A stretch of 64,000 nt of DNA from Pseudonocardia sp. T1-2H (GCF_038039215.1 NZ_JBBPCL010000003.1:62001-126000), one strand, 5' to 3'. Numbered from the stretch's first letter, positions 1 through 8,809 are shown. The notes: generated by a model not told the origin, from the sequence alone. A program made the numbers and translations.

Positions 1-2
1 AC

Positions 3-239
3 GGCGCGGCACCGGACCCCGCGCTCGTCACCGAGGCCTGGGCGAACTGGCGGGCCGAGATCGCCCACGCCGACCGGTTCGTGGCGGAGGCGCCGGATCT
101 GGACGTCACGCGTGAGGAGAAGTGGCGGGGTGCGATGTCGCTGCGCTGGGTGCTGATCCACATGATCGAGGAGTACGGGCGGCACAACGGCCATGCGGAC
201 CTGCTGCGGGAACGGATCGACGGCGCGGTGGGGCAGTAG
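3..239 (+). CDS. DinB/DUF664-type protein, C-terminal part (partial)
   Basis: The reading frame is open from the window edge to a TAG stop and encodes the last 78 residues. It contains the segment SLRWVLIHMIEEYGRHNGHA near the C-terminus, which matches the mycothiol-dependent DinB-like DUF664 family: a helix carrying His residues that form the metal site, then an Arg-rich tail. These are small cytosolic four-helix proteins, many acting as thiol-dependent transferases. The 5' part lies outside the window, so substrate and start cannot be judged. Confidence 0.75.
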   Translation, partial: GAAPDPALVTEAWANWRAEIAHADRFVAEAPDLDVTREEKWRGAMSLRWVLIHMIEEYGRHNGHADLLRERIDGAVGQ

Positions 240-244
240 CCGCC

Positions 245-936
245 GTGCCCGAGCCGTTGCCGATCGCCGCTGCTCAGCCGCGCATCGAGCCCCACGACGT
301 CGAGGCCAACGCCCTGGCCCACGCCGCCGCGGTCCGCGAATCCGGGGCCCGTGTGGTCGTCTTCCCCGAACTCTCGCTGACCGGTTACGAGCTCGACGCC
401 GCCGTGATCACCACCGACGACCCGCGCCTCGCCCCGCTCGTCGACGCCTGCGCGGAGACCGGTTCGATCGCGCTCGCCGGGGCTCCGCTACCCGGCGACC
501 ACATCGCGATCCTGGCCGTCGCGGCGGCGGAGCCACGGTCGTCCACCGCAAGGTGCGGGTGGGGGACGAGGAGTCCGCGCGATTCACGCCGGGGGACGCG
601 CCCGCCGTCCTGGCCGTCGACGCTGGCGGCTCGGCCTCGCCGTCTGCCGGGACACGGGCATCCCGCAGCACGCCGCGGACACGGCCGCGCTGGGCATCGA
701 CGCCTACGTCGCCGGGGTTGGAGACGAAGGAGGACTCGGACGTGCCGGACGAGCGCGCCAGGCGCGTCGCCGCCGAGCACGGCGTCTGGGTGGTGACGGC
801 GAGCTTCGCCGGCGCGGCGGGCGGCGGCTTCCAGGAGGCCGCGGGTCGTTCCGGGATCTGGGCGCCGGACGGGGCCGTCGTCGCGGAGGCGGGGCCGGAG
901 GTCGGGGCTATCGTGCGTGGCACGCTGCGTGCATGA
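245..936 (+). pseudogene. Carbon-nitrogen hydrolase (nitrilase family), frameshifted
   Basis: The GTG at 245 opens a nitrilase-type protein: IAAAQPRIEPHDVEANALAH, then VVFPELSLTGY with the catalytic Glu, then VVHRKVR with the catalytic Lys. The frame changes near 525, again near 625 (where LAVCRDTGIPQHAAD carries the catalytic Cys) and returns near 716 to finish with SGIWAPDGAVVAEAG. All parts of the family fold are present in order, so only the frame is broken. Three indels in GC runs could mean real decay or sequence error. It would hydrolyse an amide or nitrile; the substrate is unknown. Confidence 0.7.
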
Positions 937-1625
937 CCGTTCTCGAGGACCGCGACGCCGCCGATCCCGAGGTGCTGTGCGCGATCGCTGCGGGTGGCCA
1001 AGCCGGTGAGCGGGTGTTCCGCCGCTGCACGTTCGACGAGGCGGACCTGGCGGATGTCGACCTCTCCGGCGCCGTGTTCGAGCAGTGCTCGCTGGCCGGG
1101 GCGAGGTTGGGAGGCGCCGATCTGGACGGCGTCCACGTGGTCGGCGGCAGCTTCGCGAGGGCGGATCTCACCGGCGCGGAGCTGAGCGAATCGCGGTTCA
1201 CCGACGTCGACCTCTCGCAGGCGCGGTTCACGGGCGCGCTGCTCGGCGAGGCCCGGTTCGACGGCTGCCGGCTCGTCGGCGCGGACCTGACGTCGCTGCG
1301 CGGCGTGGTCCTGACCTTCAGCTTCGACGGCAGCAACCTGCAGCTCGCGAGCCTGCAGGACGCGACGTTGAAGGGGCTGCGCCTCACCGGTGTCGACCTC
1401 AGTGACGCGGATCTGCGCGGTGCCGACCTGCGCGACACCGTGCTCGTGAACTGCGTGCTCCGCGGGACGGACCTCTCCCACACCCGGCTCGACCGCGCAG
1501 ACCTGCGCGGCGCGGACCTGGGCGAGCTCACCGCGGACGCGCCGCGGGACCTCGCGGGCGCGATCATCTCTCCCTCCCAGGCCGCGGACGTCTGTGGCGC
1601 GCTGGGCCTGACGGTGATCGGCTAG
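933..1625 (+). CDS. Pentapeptide-repeat protein
   Basis: This 230-residue protein is built largely of A(D/N)LXX-type pentapeptides, such as ADLADVDLSGAVF and ADLRGADLRDTVL, from about residue 30 to 190. Such repeats fold into a right-handed quadrilateral beta-helix. Some relatives (Qnr, MfpA) mimic DNA and protect gyrase, but most have no known role and nothing here points to gyrase protection specifically. The ATG overlaps the end of the preceding nitrilase frame by four bases, suggesting joint transcription. A convergent gene ends at 1622. Confidence 0.85.
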   Translation: MTVLEDRDAADPEVLCAIAAGGQAGERVFRRCTFDEADLADVDLSGAVFEQCSLAGARLGGADLDGVHVVGGSFARADLTGAELSESRFTDVDLSQARFTGALLGEARFDGCRLVGADLTSLRGVVLTFSFDGSNLQLASLQDATLKGLRLTGVDLSDADLRGADLRDTVLVNCVLRGTDLSHTRLDRADLRGADLGELTADAPRDLAGAIISPSQAADVCGALGLTVIG

Positions 1626-1939
1626 CCCGCGGCCTGGCGCGCCAGCCCGTCCAGGACCTCGGTCCGGTTCCCGGGCACCCGGACGTCGACGATCACCTCG
1701 TCTCCGCGCCGCACGTCGAACGTGAAGAACGAGCAGCACTCGGACTCCCGCGCGGCGAGGTCCCTAACCCGCGCCTCGACCTCGTCCGTCCCCGCGAGGT
1801 GCAGCCGCAGCCAGCCCGGCTCCCGCCGCTCGACCCGGCGCAGCGACGCCGTGAACAGCGCGTCGAACTCGTCGAGGCGAAGCGGCTGCTGGGCCGTCGG
1901 GAGGGTGCAGGCGTCAACCGGGACCCAGCTGTTCGACAT
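1622..1939 (-). CDS. Small Cys-containing protein of unknown function
   Basis: This 105-residue ORF contains ARESECCSFFTFDV, a paired-cysteine motif, followed by a short beta-rich end. Similar small actinobacterial proteins exist, but I cannot name a function. Adjacent Cys residues could bind a metal or be redox active (inference). The coding strand runs against the pentapeptide-repeat gene, and its start lies inside the end of the truncated methyltransferase fragment upstream. Confidence 0.6.
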   Translation of the reverse strand: MSNSWVPVDACTLPTAQQPLRLDEFDALFTASLRRVERREPGWLRLHLAGTDEVEARVRDLAARESECCSFFTFDVRRGDEVIVDVRVPGNRTEVLDGLARQAAG

Positions 1940-2284
1940 GCCCTCCAGTGTGCACCGGTGAGCGGCCGATGACGACGGTCGCGCCGAGGTCCTCGAAGGA
2001 CGCGACCCGGGTGACCAGCCTGCTCCGCTCGAACGCCGCGACGGTCCGCGGCGCCTGGTGCTCGCTCGTCTCGATCAGCAGGTGCCCGCCCGGTGCCAGC
2101 CACTCCGGTGCCCCGGCCGCGACCCGGCGCTGGATGTCGAGGCCGTCCGCGCCGCCGTCGAGGGCGACGTGGTGTTCGTGGTCCCGGGCCTCCGGCGGCA
2201 TCAGCCGGATCTCGGCGGTGGGGACGTAAGGCGCGTTCACGACGAGGACGTCCACCCGCCCCTGCAGCTCGCCGGGCAGGGGAG
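1914..2284 (-). pseudogene. PrmC/HemK-like N5-glutamine methyltransferase, 5'-truncated
   Basis: Only the C-terminal half remains. It contains VDVLVVNAPYVPTAEIRLMP, where NAPY stands in for the NPPY substrate-binding motif of HemK/PrmC methyltransferases, then a LAPGGHLLIETSEHQ strand of the Rossmann methyltransferase fold. Coding similarity runs upstream to about 2284 (LPGELQGR) and then stops abruptly; the next bases belong to an unrelated plasmid-type ORF. The SAM-binding N-terminus is missing, so the product cannot work. The break marks one edge of an inserted segment. Confidence 0.75.
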
Positions 2285-2412
2285 TTGACCTGGTTGCGCG
2301 CGGTCGGCGCCTTGGTGACCTTCCAGACCTTCCCGGCGTCGCCGGGGCGCTGGAACAGGCTGTCGAGGGTGACGAGGTCGTAGCGGTTGTAGGTGCGCCC
2401 GGTGCTGTTCAT
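2285..2412 (-). CDS. Truncated small plasmid-type protein (N-terminal part)
   Basis: An ATG preceded by a good ribosome-binding site (GAGGAG) opens a frame that reads TYNRYDLVTLDSLFQRPGDA and KVWKVTKAPTARNQVN. After about residue 43 it runs into the antisense of the methyltransferase fragment, so the 3' end was probably lost at the island junction near 2284. I do not recognise the family. The neighbouring small ORFs have the same style: short, well-spaced Shine-Dalgarno, no paralogues in view. Confidence 0.5.
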
Positions 2413-2534
2413 GGTTGCGGTTCTCCTCGGTGGGGATGGCGTTGTTCGGGTCCGGACGGGGAGGCACCGCGCCGAGGTCAGGGCGGCGCGGGCCCCTGCC
2501 GGGGCAGGTGGCGGGCGACGATCCCGCCGATGCA

Positions 2535-2558
2535 GGGCGGGCCCGCGCGGGCCCGCCC
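2535..2558. terminator. Perfect GC palindrome, probable terminator
   Basis: Two 11-base arms (GGGCGGGCCCG and its complement) are separated by two bases, just after the stop of the minus-strand 42-residue ORF. The position and strength suit transcription termination. There is no U-tract, as is usual in actinomycetes. Confidence 0.5.
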
Positions 2559-2566
2559 CGGGGGGC

Positions 2567-2695
2567 TCAGAAGCCCGGCTCCGCGAGCGCCCCGGCCAGC
2601 CCGGCGCCGATCTGGTCCTCGCGCTCGGCGTGGTCGTCGAAGTCGCGCCACTCGGTGGCGTTGAAGCTGGTCGGGGTGATCGCGGTGCGGAACAT
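2567..2695 (-). CDS. 42-residue small protein
   Basis: The ATG at 2695 has a GGGAGG ribosome-binding site seven bases upstream. The protein begins MFRTAITPTSFNATEWRDF and ends in a Gly/Ala stretch. The longer in-frame extension upstream is low-complexity Arg/Gly and unlikely to be translated. Function unknown; it belongs to the small-ORF set of the plasmid-like island. Confidence 0.5.
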   Translation of the reverse strand: MFRTAITPTSFNATEWRDFDDHAEREDQIGAGLAGALAEPGF

Positions 2696-3210
2696 CAGGG
2701 CCTCCCGGTGGTCGGTGCGGGTGGAACGCGGCTCTGCCTCAGCGCGGCCGGGTGGGGTCCCCGAAGGGGACGGGGAGGGGGTTCTGGCTGGCCCATCCCG
2801 CGTGGGACCGCCCCTGCCCGACCGGCAGCCGAGGACGCGACCGCAGCGCGGTCTCACCGGGATGGGTCGGCCAGGTTCATCTCCCCGCTCGCCCCACCCG
2901 GTTGTGCTGACCTCCGGGCGGTCCAGTCGTGCCGAGGACCGGGAGGCCACCCGGCCGTACCGCCCGGCCCGACCCGCCGGCACCGCTGCGCACCCGCGCT
3001 GCACCCGCGCTCGCCGCTGGCACCGGGCGAACCCGCACCGCACCGCACCGCCGCACACCTCGTGCCGCACCCGCGCTCGCGACTGGCACCGGGCGAACCC
3101 GCACCGGCTCGGCCCCGGGATCCCGCCCCGACCCCTCGCCAACTCCATTGGCCTTTGCCGGCGTGGCGGGGGTAGGGCGGCGGCGGGGCCGGCGCCCTAC
3201 CCGGTTCGCG
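2696..3210. other. Intergenic region without a convincing gene
   Basis: This GC-rich stretch carries shadow ORFs of biased composition in every frame and no recognisable protein. It holds a 39-base direct repeat pair, listed separately. Confidence 0.6.
3002..3105. repeat. 39-base direct repeat pair
   Basis: Copies at 3002-3040 and 3067-3105 differ by only two adjacent bases and share the core CTGGCACCGGGCGAACCCGC (with one shifted base at the left edge). They lie 3' of the ParB-like gene and could be leftovers of a plasmid control region or simple local duplication. Confidence 0.7.
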
Positions 3211-4977
3211 TCAGGCCGCCTCGGCGTCCCCGACCTCGTCGGTGGTGGCGCCGACCTGGGGTTCCTCGGCCCCGATGTTCTCGTCCCCGGCGGGGTCGCC
3301 GGTCTCGTCGGCGTATTCGTCGAGGTCGCTCAGCTCGCCGGTTTCGGCGGCGGTGGTGTCCTGGGCGGACTCGCGGTCGGCGTGGGGGTCGATGACGAGC
3401 TCCTCGACGGGCTCCAGCGGGTAGCCCCAGGACTTGAGCGCCCTCATGTAGGCCGCGCTCTCGGGCAGGCCGTTGCGCCAGCTGTGCCGGCCGAGGCTGT
3501 CCTCGGCGGCCGCGAGCAGGACCGCGAGGGTGAGCATGGTGGCCTTGGCCGCGTTCGCGGTCTCGGTGAGCTTCGCGATCGGGTTCGCCCGCCCGGCGTA
3601 GTAGCCGGCCGGGACCTCGAGGCCGAGCAGCTCGCAGGCCAGCTTGTTGCCGCCTTCGAGGGCCTTGCGCACGTCGTGGCCGCCCTGGGCGAGGACGGTC
3701 GCGATGTAGCGCCCGGCATCCTTCGGCGCGGTCTTGCGGGCCAGCAGCACCGTGCGCAGCCACTCCCGGCGCACCGTGACCGCGGCGTCCCACGCCTTGT
3801 TGTTCTCGACCACCCGGCGCTTCTCGGCGCGGCGGGTCTCCTTCTGCTCCTCCGACAGGCCCGCGTAGCTGGACCCGGACCCCTGCGACCCGGCCCCCTG
3901 CGACGCGGCCCCCGCGTAGCGGTCGGCGTGGCCGTTCCCGGCCGGGTCCAGGCAGTAGCTCTCCTCCTGGACCTGCGGGCCCTCTTCGCGGATCCACGAA
4001 CGCCGCAACACCGTGAGGTGCACGGCGTGCCCGGGGCAGCTCGCGTGGTCCGCGCTGCGCAGCGGGGTGCCCGAGGGGTCGTCGGCGCGGGGCCGCAAGT
4101 CGGTGGTCCGCCGGGCGGTGGCGTGGTCGTCGAGGTCGGCGAGCACGGCGATCCCGGCGTCGGTGAGCTCGGCGGCGCGGGCGGCGATCAGCGCGGTGTC
4201 CTCGCGGTCGTTGCGGACCCGCTGCACCACGTGGGCGAACCGTTCGGGCTCGCGCTGCGCGGTGACGGTCAGCGTCTTGATCGCCTCCCGGCCGGCGGGG
4301 GTGCCGTCGTCGAAGCCGGCGATGACCGCGGCCTGGTCCAGGGTGATGTCGTAGCGGTCCAGCACCGCAGCCGCCAGCTCGGAGCGGGCGACGGTGGTGG
4401 TGGCCCGGACCCGCCTGGCCGGGGTCCGGGTCTGCCGGGCGATCTGCGCCGCGGACAGGCCCAGGTCGAGCAGCTGCTGGTGGGCGCGGACCTCATCGAC
4501 GTCGACGATGTTCGCCCGGTGCTGGTTCTCCCCGAGCTGATCGACGATCCGCTCGATCTGCGCCGCGGCGCTCGCATCCGGCTCGGCCTCGACCTCCACG
4601 AGGACCTTGACCCGGTCCAGGCCGGCCCTGACCGCGGCCAGGGTCCGGCGCTGGCCCTTGCGCACGACCAGGGCCCCGTCCTCGACGCGGCGACGGACCG
4701 TGATCGGCTCCCGCACGCCACGGTCCCGGATGGAGGCCACGAAGTGCGGATCGAGCCGGACATCGACCCGGGTGTTCACCCCGACCACCAGCTCGCGGGG
4801 GTCGGCCCAGACCAACTCGCCGAGCCCGCCGGGCCGGCCGCCGCCCGCGGCGAGGGTGCTCTCCACGTCGGGGTTATCGACGCCGGGGTTTTCGACGTCG
4901 GGGTTTTCGACGTCGGGGTTTTCGACGTCGGGCACCGTGTCGGTGCGGGTCGGGTCGGGGGTGTCGATCGGGATCAT
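3211..4977 (-). CDS. ParB/RepB/Spo0J-type DNA-binding protein
   Basis: This protein has 588 residues. Residues 1-45 are a linker containing five PDVEN-like repeats. Residues 50-150 form a ParB N-terminal domain: a LGELVWADPRELVVGVNTR opening, then RDRGVREPITVRRR, and GQRRTLAAVRAG as the ParB box II-like segment. A helix-turn-helix follows (LGLSAAQIARQTRTPARRV). The C-terminal half is plasmid-specific, rich in Ala and ending in an acidic tail. It would bind a centromere-like site and help partition or regulate a plasmid or integrated element. No ParA gene is next to it. Two perfect hairpins sit immediately upstream of the start. Confidence 0.85.
   Translation of the reverse strand: MIPIDTPDPTRTDTVPDVENPDVENPDVENPGVDNPDVESTLAAGGGRPGGLGELVWADPRELVVGVNTRVDVRLDPHFVASIRDRGVREPITVRRRVEDGALVVRKGQRRTLAAVRAGLDRVKVLVEVEAEPDASAAAQIERIVDQLGENQHRANIVDVDEVRAHQQLLDLGLSAAQIARQTRTPARRVRATTTVARSELAAAVLDRYDITLDQAAVIAGFDDGTPAGREAIKTLTVTAQREPERFAHVVQRVRNDREDTALIAARAAELTDAGIAVLADLDDHATARRTTDLRPRADDPSGTPLRSADHASCPGHAVHLTVLRRSWIREEGPQVQEESYCLDPAGNGHADRYAGAASQGAGSQGSGSSYAGLSEEQKETRRAEKRRVVENNKAWDAAVTVRREWLRTVLLARKTAPKDAGRYIATVLAQGGHDVRKALEGGNKLACELLGLEVPAGYYAGRANPIAKLTETANAAKATMLTLAVLLAAAEDSLGRHSWRNGLPESAAYMRALKSWGYPLEPVEELVIDPHADRESAQDTTAAETGELSDLDEYADETGDPAGDENIGAEEPQVGATTDEVGDAEAA
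4860..4934. repeat. 15-bp tandem repeats inside the ParB-like gene
   Basis: Five tandem 15-base units encode PDVEN, PDVEN, PDVEN, PGVDN and PDVES at the N-terminus. The first three are nearly identical in DNA, so copy number may vary between strains. Confidence 0.8.
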
Positions 4978-5001
4978 GGCGGCCTCCGAGAAAGCGATCG
5001 G

Positions 5002-5057
5002 CCCGGGACAACGGGTTGTCCCGGGTGGGGAGTGCGTCCCGGTGTGGGACGCACTCC
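5002..5057. promoter_or_regulatory. Two adjacent perfect hairpins upstream of the ParB-like gene
   Basis: 5002-5025 has CCCGGGACAA and its complement around a 4-base loop. 5029-5057 has GGAGTGCGTCCC and its complement around a 5-base loop. They sit 25-80 bases before the ParB-like start. They could be a centromere/operator for that protein, part of an origin, or an attenuator in its leader RNA. The pairing is seen; the role is inferred. Confidence 0.5.
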
Positions 5058-5566
5058 ACGGCAGCCACCGGCCGGGCCGGGCGAGGGTTCGCGCTGGCCC
5101 GGCCGGTGTGAACCCGCGATGCGCGGCGGCCGGGGGGTCCGCGCCCTCGGGGTCGTGTTGGTGCGGGGCGGGTTCACCCGGGGCGGTGCCGGCGGCGGTT
5201 CATCGCCCACCAGGCCCGTGGCGGGGGATGCCAGAGTGCGCCGTCCCACAAGGAGGGAGCCGGACCCGGTGACCTCCGTGCCGGGACCCACCACGGCCTC
5301 GGCCATGCCGGGCCCGACCGACCCGAGCCCGGGCGGCCGCGTCCCTTCTCCTCCTGCTCCCGGTGGGGTGCGGGCCGCGTAGCGGCCGCACCCCACCCGC
5401 GATCCTCAGCCGGCCCGCGCGGTCCTCCGCCCTGCCCGCGCGTTCGGCCTCCGCGACCGGCCGGGTCTCGCCGTCGATCCGGACGGTGATGGTGAACCCG
5501 CGCGCTCGCAGCGGGTCAACGGTGCGAGTGATCGCGTCCTGTAAGGGCCAACCGCAGGTCAGCGAA
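5058..5566. other. Intergenic region with a terminator-like hairpin
   Basis: No believable gene is seen; open frames here are GC shadows. The only clear element is the hairpin at 5363-5396. The stretch between the ParB-like gene and the small membrane ORF may hold promoters, but none is obvious. Confidence 0.5.
5363..5396. terminator. Strong GC hairpin
   Basis: GTGGGGTGCGG-GCCGC pairs with GCGGCCGCACCCCAC around GTA, with a single extra G in the left arm. It lies about 170 bases past the small membrane-protein gene and could separate it from the ParB-like gene. Confidence 0.45.
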
Positions 5567-5809
5567 CTAGACCTGGTCCTCTTGACGTTCCGGGTAGAAG
5601 TACTCGGGCACGGGGACCCCCGGACGGGCTAACTCCCAACTCAGCAGGCGGATGTCCGCCAGCACCCTGACCTGCTCTGCCGCGGCCTCCCGCGCCTCCC
5701 GCCGGCCCGCACGGACGTGGTGTGCAATCTCGAAGAAGACCGCCACCGCAGCGAGGCCGATGAGTCCGAACAGCATTACGAGCCACCAGACCGCTACATC
5801 GCTCGCCAT
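5567..5809 (-). CDS. Small single-pass membrane protein
   Basis: This 80-residue protein has an N-terminal hydrophobic segment (VWWLVMLFGLIGLAAVAVFF, about residues 7-26). A charged helix follows (RAGRREAREAAAEQVRVLAD), then a Pro-rich end. A G-rich ribosome-binding site precedes the ATG. The helix after the membrane anchor could be a coiled coil. I do not recognise the family; comparable small membrane proteins are common on actinomycete conjugative plasmids. Confidence 0.6.
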   Translation of the reverse strand: MASDVAVWWLVMLFGLIGLAAVAVFFEIAHHVRAGRREAREAAAEQVRVLADIRLLSWELARPGVPVPEYFYPERQEDQV

Positions 5810-5873
5810 CGTCGCCCCCCCTTCTCACTGATCAAGAAGGGCGGAGCCTGCCATGACGCCTGCCTTATGGCCA

Positions 5874-6425
5874 CTAACCTCGACGGTCGCTGTCGTGCGG
5901 GGTTTCGTCGTGCAGGTGCCGCAGCGCCGGGTCGATGAGGGCATCCGGGGTGAGCCCGGCGTCGCGGGCGAGGTGGAACAGGTCGGCGATGAGGTCGCCG
6001 CCGACCTCGATGAGCACCTCCGGATCGTCGAAGTCACCGGCCCGGGCGCCGGTGTGTTCGCGGTAGGCCTGCAGGGCGGGGAGCGCGAGCTCGGCACAGT
6101 CCTTCTCCGCGGTGGGACCCGGCCGCTCTACCGCGCGGGCCAGGCCCCGGATCAGCGAGGGGGCGGACCGTCCGGGGTCGATCCCGAGCCCGGTGAACCA
6201 CCGGGCCAGGGTGGACACGGTGTCGCCGCCGTTCCAGCCGCCGTCGGCGTGTTCGCCGGTCTTGAGCTCGACGAACAGCGCGATGATCGCCCGCACGGCG
6301 GGCCGTTCGAGATCGAGATCCAGCGCGGCCGGGTGCAGCCGGTCGTGCTCGAGAAGCGCCGCCACGTACCCCGCGCCGGTGGTCGTGGGGTTGGTGGGCT
6401 GGTCGGTGTGCGCAGAGCTGGTCAT
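5874..6425 (-). CDS. Hypothetical 183-residue plasmid-type protein
   Basis: The sequence is balanced and looks genuine: AGYVAALLEHDRLHPAALDL near the start, an IIALFVELKTGEHADGGWNG segment, then a long helical C-terminal part. No catalytic motif or membrane segment is visible. It lies just downstream of the DUF932 gene on the same strand, across a hairpin terminator. The start at 6425 has an AGGAGGACAC ribosome-binding site. Function unknown. Confidence 0.65.
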   Translation of the reverse strand: MTSSAHTDQPTNPTTTGAGYVAALLEHDRLHPAALDLDLERPAVRAIIALFVELKTGEHADGGWNGGDTVSTLARWFTGLGIDPGRSAPSLIRGLARAVERPGPTAEKDCAELALPALQAYREHTGARAGDFDDPEVLIEVGGDLIADLFHLARDAGLTPDALIDPALRHLHDETPHDSDRRG

Positions 6426-6471
6426 GGTGTCCTCCTGGACGAGAGCGGGAGAGCCGGCGGGCCGCGCGGGC

Positions 6472-6498
6472 AGGGGCGGCGCGCTTGGCGCCGCCCCT
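6472..6498. terminator. Hairpin after the DUF932 gene
   Basis: AGGGGCGGCGC pairs perfectly with GCGCCGCCCCT around GCTTG. It starts eight bases past the DUF932 stop on the minus strand, as expected for its terminator. Confidence 0.65.
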
Positions 6499-6506
6499 CC
6501 CGGGGG

Positions 6507-7658
6507 TCAGCCGCGGCTGGCGTGGGCCGCGGCGAGGCTCATCGCCCGCAGGCCCTGGGCTTCCATCTCGTAGGCGGCGTCGGCGTTGGTGATCCGCTGT
6601 GCGGCGGAGGTGACCGCGTGCAGGACCCCACCGGCGGTGCGGTCCCCACCGGAGATGAAGTGGTTGAGGATCGTGTCCTGCTGCTCGCCGGTGAACCGCA
6701 GCGCCTTGCCCACGTGCTCCAGGGTTTCGGTCGGCGTGGTGACCTCGACCCCGGCGGCGGTGGTGATCTCGGCGAGTCGGCCCCTGACGAACTCGCGGTC
6801 CAGGAACGTCGCGACCGCGTCGCGGGCCTGCTTGATGACCAAATCCAGCGCGACCCGCTGGGTGTCGTCGGCCCAGCGGATCTGCCCCTCGGGCAGGCGC
6901 CCGCCCAGGTGGACCTCCTTGAGCACGTGCTCGGTCAGCGTCATCCCGTTGTTGCAGATCTCCACGGTGAGCTGCGGGGAGATCTTGAAGCTGCCGTTGC
7001 CGGTCTCGGAGTTGGAGATGACGAACCCGGCCCAGACCAGCGGGTTGTCCGCGCCCCGGGCGCCGGAGAACGGGCTGGTGTAGTGGGCCAGCAGGTCCGG
7101 GGCGTATTCGGCGATCTCGGTGGAGCGGACCTTGACATACATCCGGGTCTCGGTCAGGTCGGCGGAGGTGATGTCGACCTGTGCGCCGGCCTGGCGGATC
7201 CCGTCGAGCGCGGACATCAGCACGTCGAGGTTGTCGACGATGCGGAACTGGTCCGACAGCAGCGCCCGCATCACCCCGGTCTCGCCCTCCCCGGCGAGGC
7301 CGCGGACGAGGAAGCGGCGGGTCGGGTCGTGGGCGAGCCAGCCGTTGACGTTGGCGTCGTAGAGGCCGAGGTGGTTTTCCCGGACCCGGCGCAGGTACTG
7401 CGGCGGGATGTCGAGCTTCTTCGCGATCTGGTTGTCCGCGGCGGTGGTGGGCAGCAGCCGGGCATCGGTGCGGGTGACCCCGTCCAGGGTGAGCTCGTGG
7501 GCGGCGCCGGCCACGTGCAGCCGCCCATCGGCGGCGTGCAGGTTGCGGGCGGCGGTGACGACGTCGAGCTTCGCGGCGTGCTGCCCGCGCAGCACCTCCA
7601 CCAGGTCGGCGAGGGTGGCGTGGCGGGCGGTGAGCTGCGGGATCGTGGGCTGGGACAT
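6507..7658 (-). CDS. DUF932-family protein
   Basis: This 383-residue protein starts at the ATG at 7658, which has AGGAG seven bases upstream; the longer frame upstream is low-complexity and rejected. Residues 60-360 match DUF932: an IAKKLDIPPQYLRRVRENH segment, SDQFRIVDNLDVLMSALDGI, and SNSETGNGSFKISPQL followed by VEICNNGMT. The family is widespread on phages and conjugative plasmids, where a role near DNA metabolism or conjugation is suspected but not established. It supports reading 2285-13202 as a mobile-element island. Confidence 0.85.
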   Translation of the reverse strand: MSQPTIPQLTARHATLADLVEVLRGQHAAKLDVVTAARNLHAADGRLHVAGAAHELTLDGVTRTDARLLPTTAADNQIAKKLDIPPQYLRRVRENHLGLYDANVNGWLAHDPTRRFLVRGLAGEGETGVMRALLSDQFRIVDNLDVLMSALDGIRQAGAQVDITSADLTETRMYVKVRSTEIAEYAPDLLAHYTSPFSGARGADNPLVWAGFVISNSETGNGSFKISPQLTVEICNNGMTLTEHVLKEVHLGGRLPEGQIRWADDTQRVALDLVIKQARDAVATFLDREFVRGRLAEITTAAGVEVTTPTETLEHVGKALRFTGEQQDTILNHFISGGDRTAGGVLHAVTSAAQRITNADAAYEMEAQGLRAMSLAAAHASRG

Positions 7659-8131
7659 GAGCGCTCCTGTAGGGAGTCGAGGCGCCCCGGGACCGAGAGG
7701 GGATCGGTCCCGGGGCGGCCCCACCGCTGTGGTGAGGCGTGACTCGCCCGCACCCCGGGCGCCGGCGCGGGCGGGGGCCCGCGCTCGCCCGACCGGCGTG
7801 AGATCACTCCCGCAAACCGGCACCCGAGCCCCGCGACCGCAGCGGTGATCTCACCCGGGTCGGGCCGGGCAGGCGGGGCATCGACCGGGAAGCCGCGACC
7901 GGGGTGCAGAGTCACCACGCCCTCACCCAGGCGGAGGCGCGCCCGGGCCGCTCGCCGCGGAACAACCCATGCGGCGGGTCCAGGTGGGTCAACGACGCGG
8001 CCCCGCCGATCAGTCCTCGGCTACGCGCAGTTCTTTCGGTCCTGATGCGACCCCGCCTCACGCATCTCGAGCAACCTCGCAAGCCTGCGCCGGCCGAGAA
8101 GGTCGACGGAGAGGGCCGATAAGGTCCGCGA
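7659..8131. other. Intergenic region holding one copy of a 159-base repeat
   Basis: No gene is seen. A 10-base inverted repeat, GTGAGATCAC at 7798-7807 and its complement at 7845-7854, lies at its centre and might be an operator. 7836-7994 is duplicated further on (separate entry). Confidence 0.5.
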
Positions 8132-8719
8132 GTGCTCGCCGCAGATGCCCCGACGTCGGCAGATTGGCTCTCCGCCTGGGGGCAGGTAGGCGGTGCGGCA
8201 GCGACCGCCGCTGCAGTCATCGTTGCCCTGTGGATCGCCTCGAGGGATCGTCGACGGCTGGCCCAGGACCGGGCGGACGAGGCGCGAGGCAGGGCGGCGA
8301 TGGTGATCGCGGCGGCCAGCAACAGCAGTGTCATCGTCACGAATCACGGGCAGAGCCCGATCCGCCGCCCAGCGGTCGTGAGCAACTCGGTACCGGAAGA
8401 TGCCGAGATCACTTGGACTCCACAGGGGGCCGGACAGGTTGATCCGGTCTGCGAGGTCCTGGCGCCCGGCGCGAGTGTCACTGTGCCTGGCGGATTCCAG
8501 CGAGAGCGTGTTCGAGATGGCAGATCAGAGATGCATATCTACGACTATGACCGTCCGCCGTACGGCGCGGTCATGACGATCAGGTTCATCGATGTCGACG
8601 GGCGGCTCTGGTCGCGCACAGGGCTCGAGAGCCCGGAACTCGTGGCCGCCAACGAGCAGGGCGCCCGCGTCTGGAAGGTGGGACGCCTATCGCGGCCCTG
8701 GTCGCGGCGAGCGCGGTGA
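8132..8719 (+). CDS. Hypothetical membrane-anchored protein
   Basis: This 195-residue frame starts at GTG 8132. One hydrophobic segment is seen at about residues 17-37 (QVGGAAATAAAVIVALWIAS), then a basic stretch RDRRR and a beta-rich outer or cytosolic domain (SSVIVTNHGQSPIRRPAVV, TIRFIDVDGRLWSRTG). The layout resembles small actinobacterial proteins of unknown role that carry one N-terminal membrane helix and an immunoglobulin-like domain. Lower GC than its surroundings and its place between direct repeats suggest recent arrival. Confidence 0.6.
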   Translation: MLAADAPTSADWLSAWGQVGGAAATAAAVIVALWIASRDRRRLAQDRADEARGRAAMVIAAASNSSVIVTNHGQSPIRRPAVVSNSVPEDAEITWTPQGAGQVDPVCEVLAPGASVTVPGGFQRERVRDGRSEMHIYDYDRPPYGAVMTIRFIDVDGRLWSRTGLESPELVAANEQGARVWKVGRLSRPWSRRAR

Positions 8720-8809
8720 CCGGGCGAGGAGCGAGGGCGATCCTTGGGCTGGAGCTGACTGTGCGGGGCAAGGAGTAATAGATCGGTCACGCTGAGCGAC
8801 ACGATCTAC

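Noticed and set aside
2929..5382. An 817-residue plus-strand open frame
   Set aside because: It is the antisense shadow of the ParB-like gene; its composition is Gly/Val/Arg-biased and no family is recognised, while the minus strand has clear ParB and HTH motifs.
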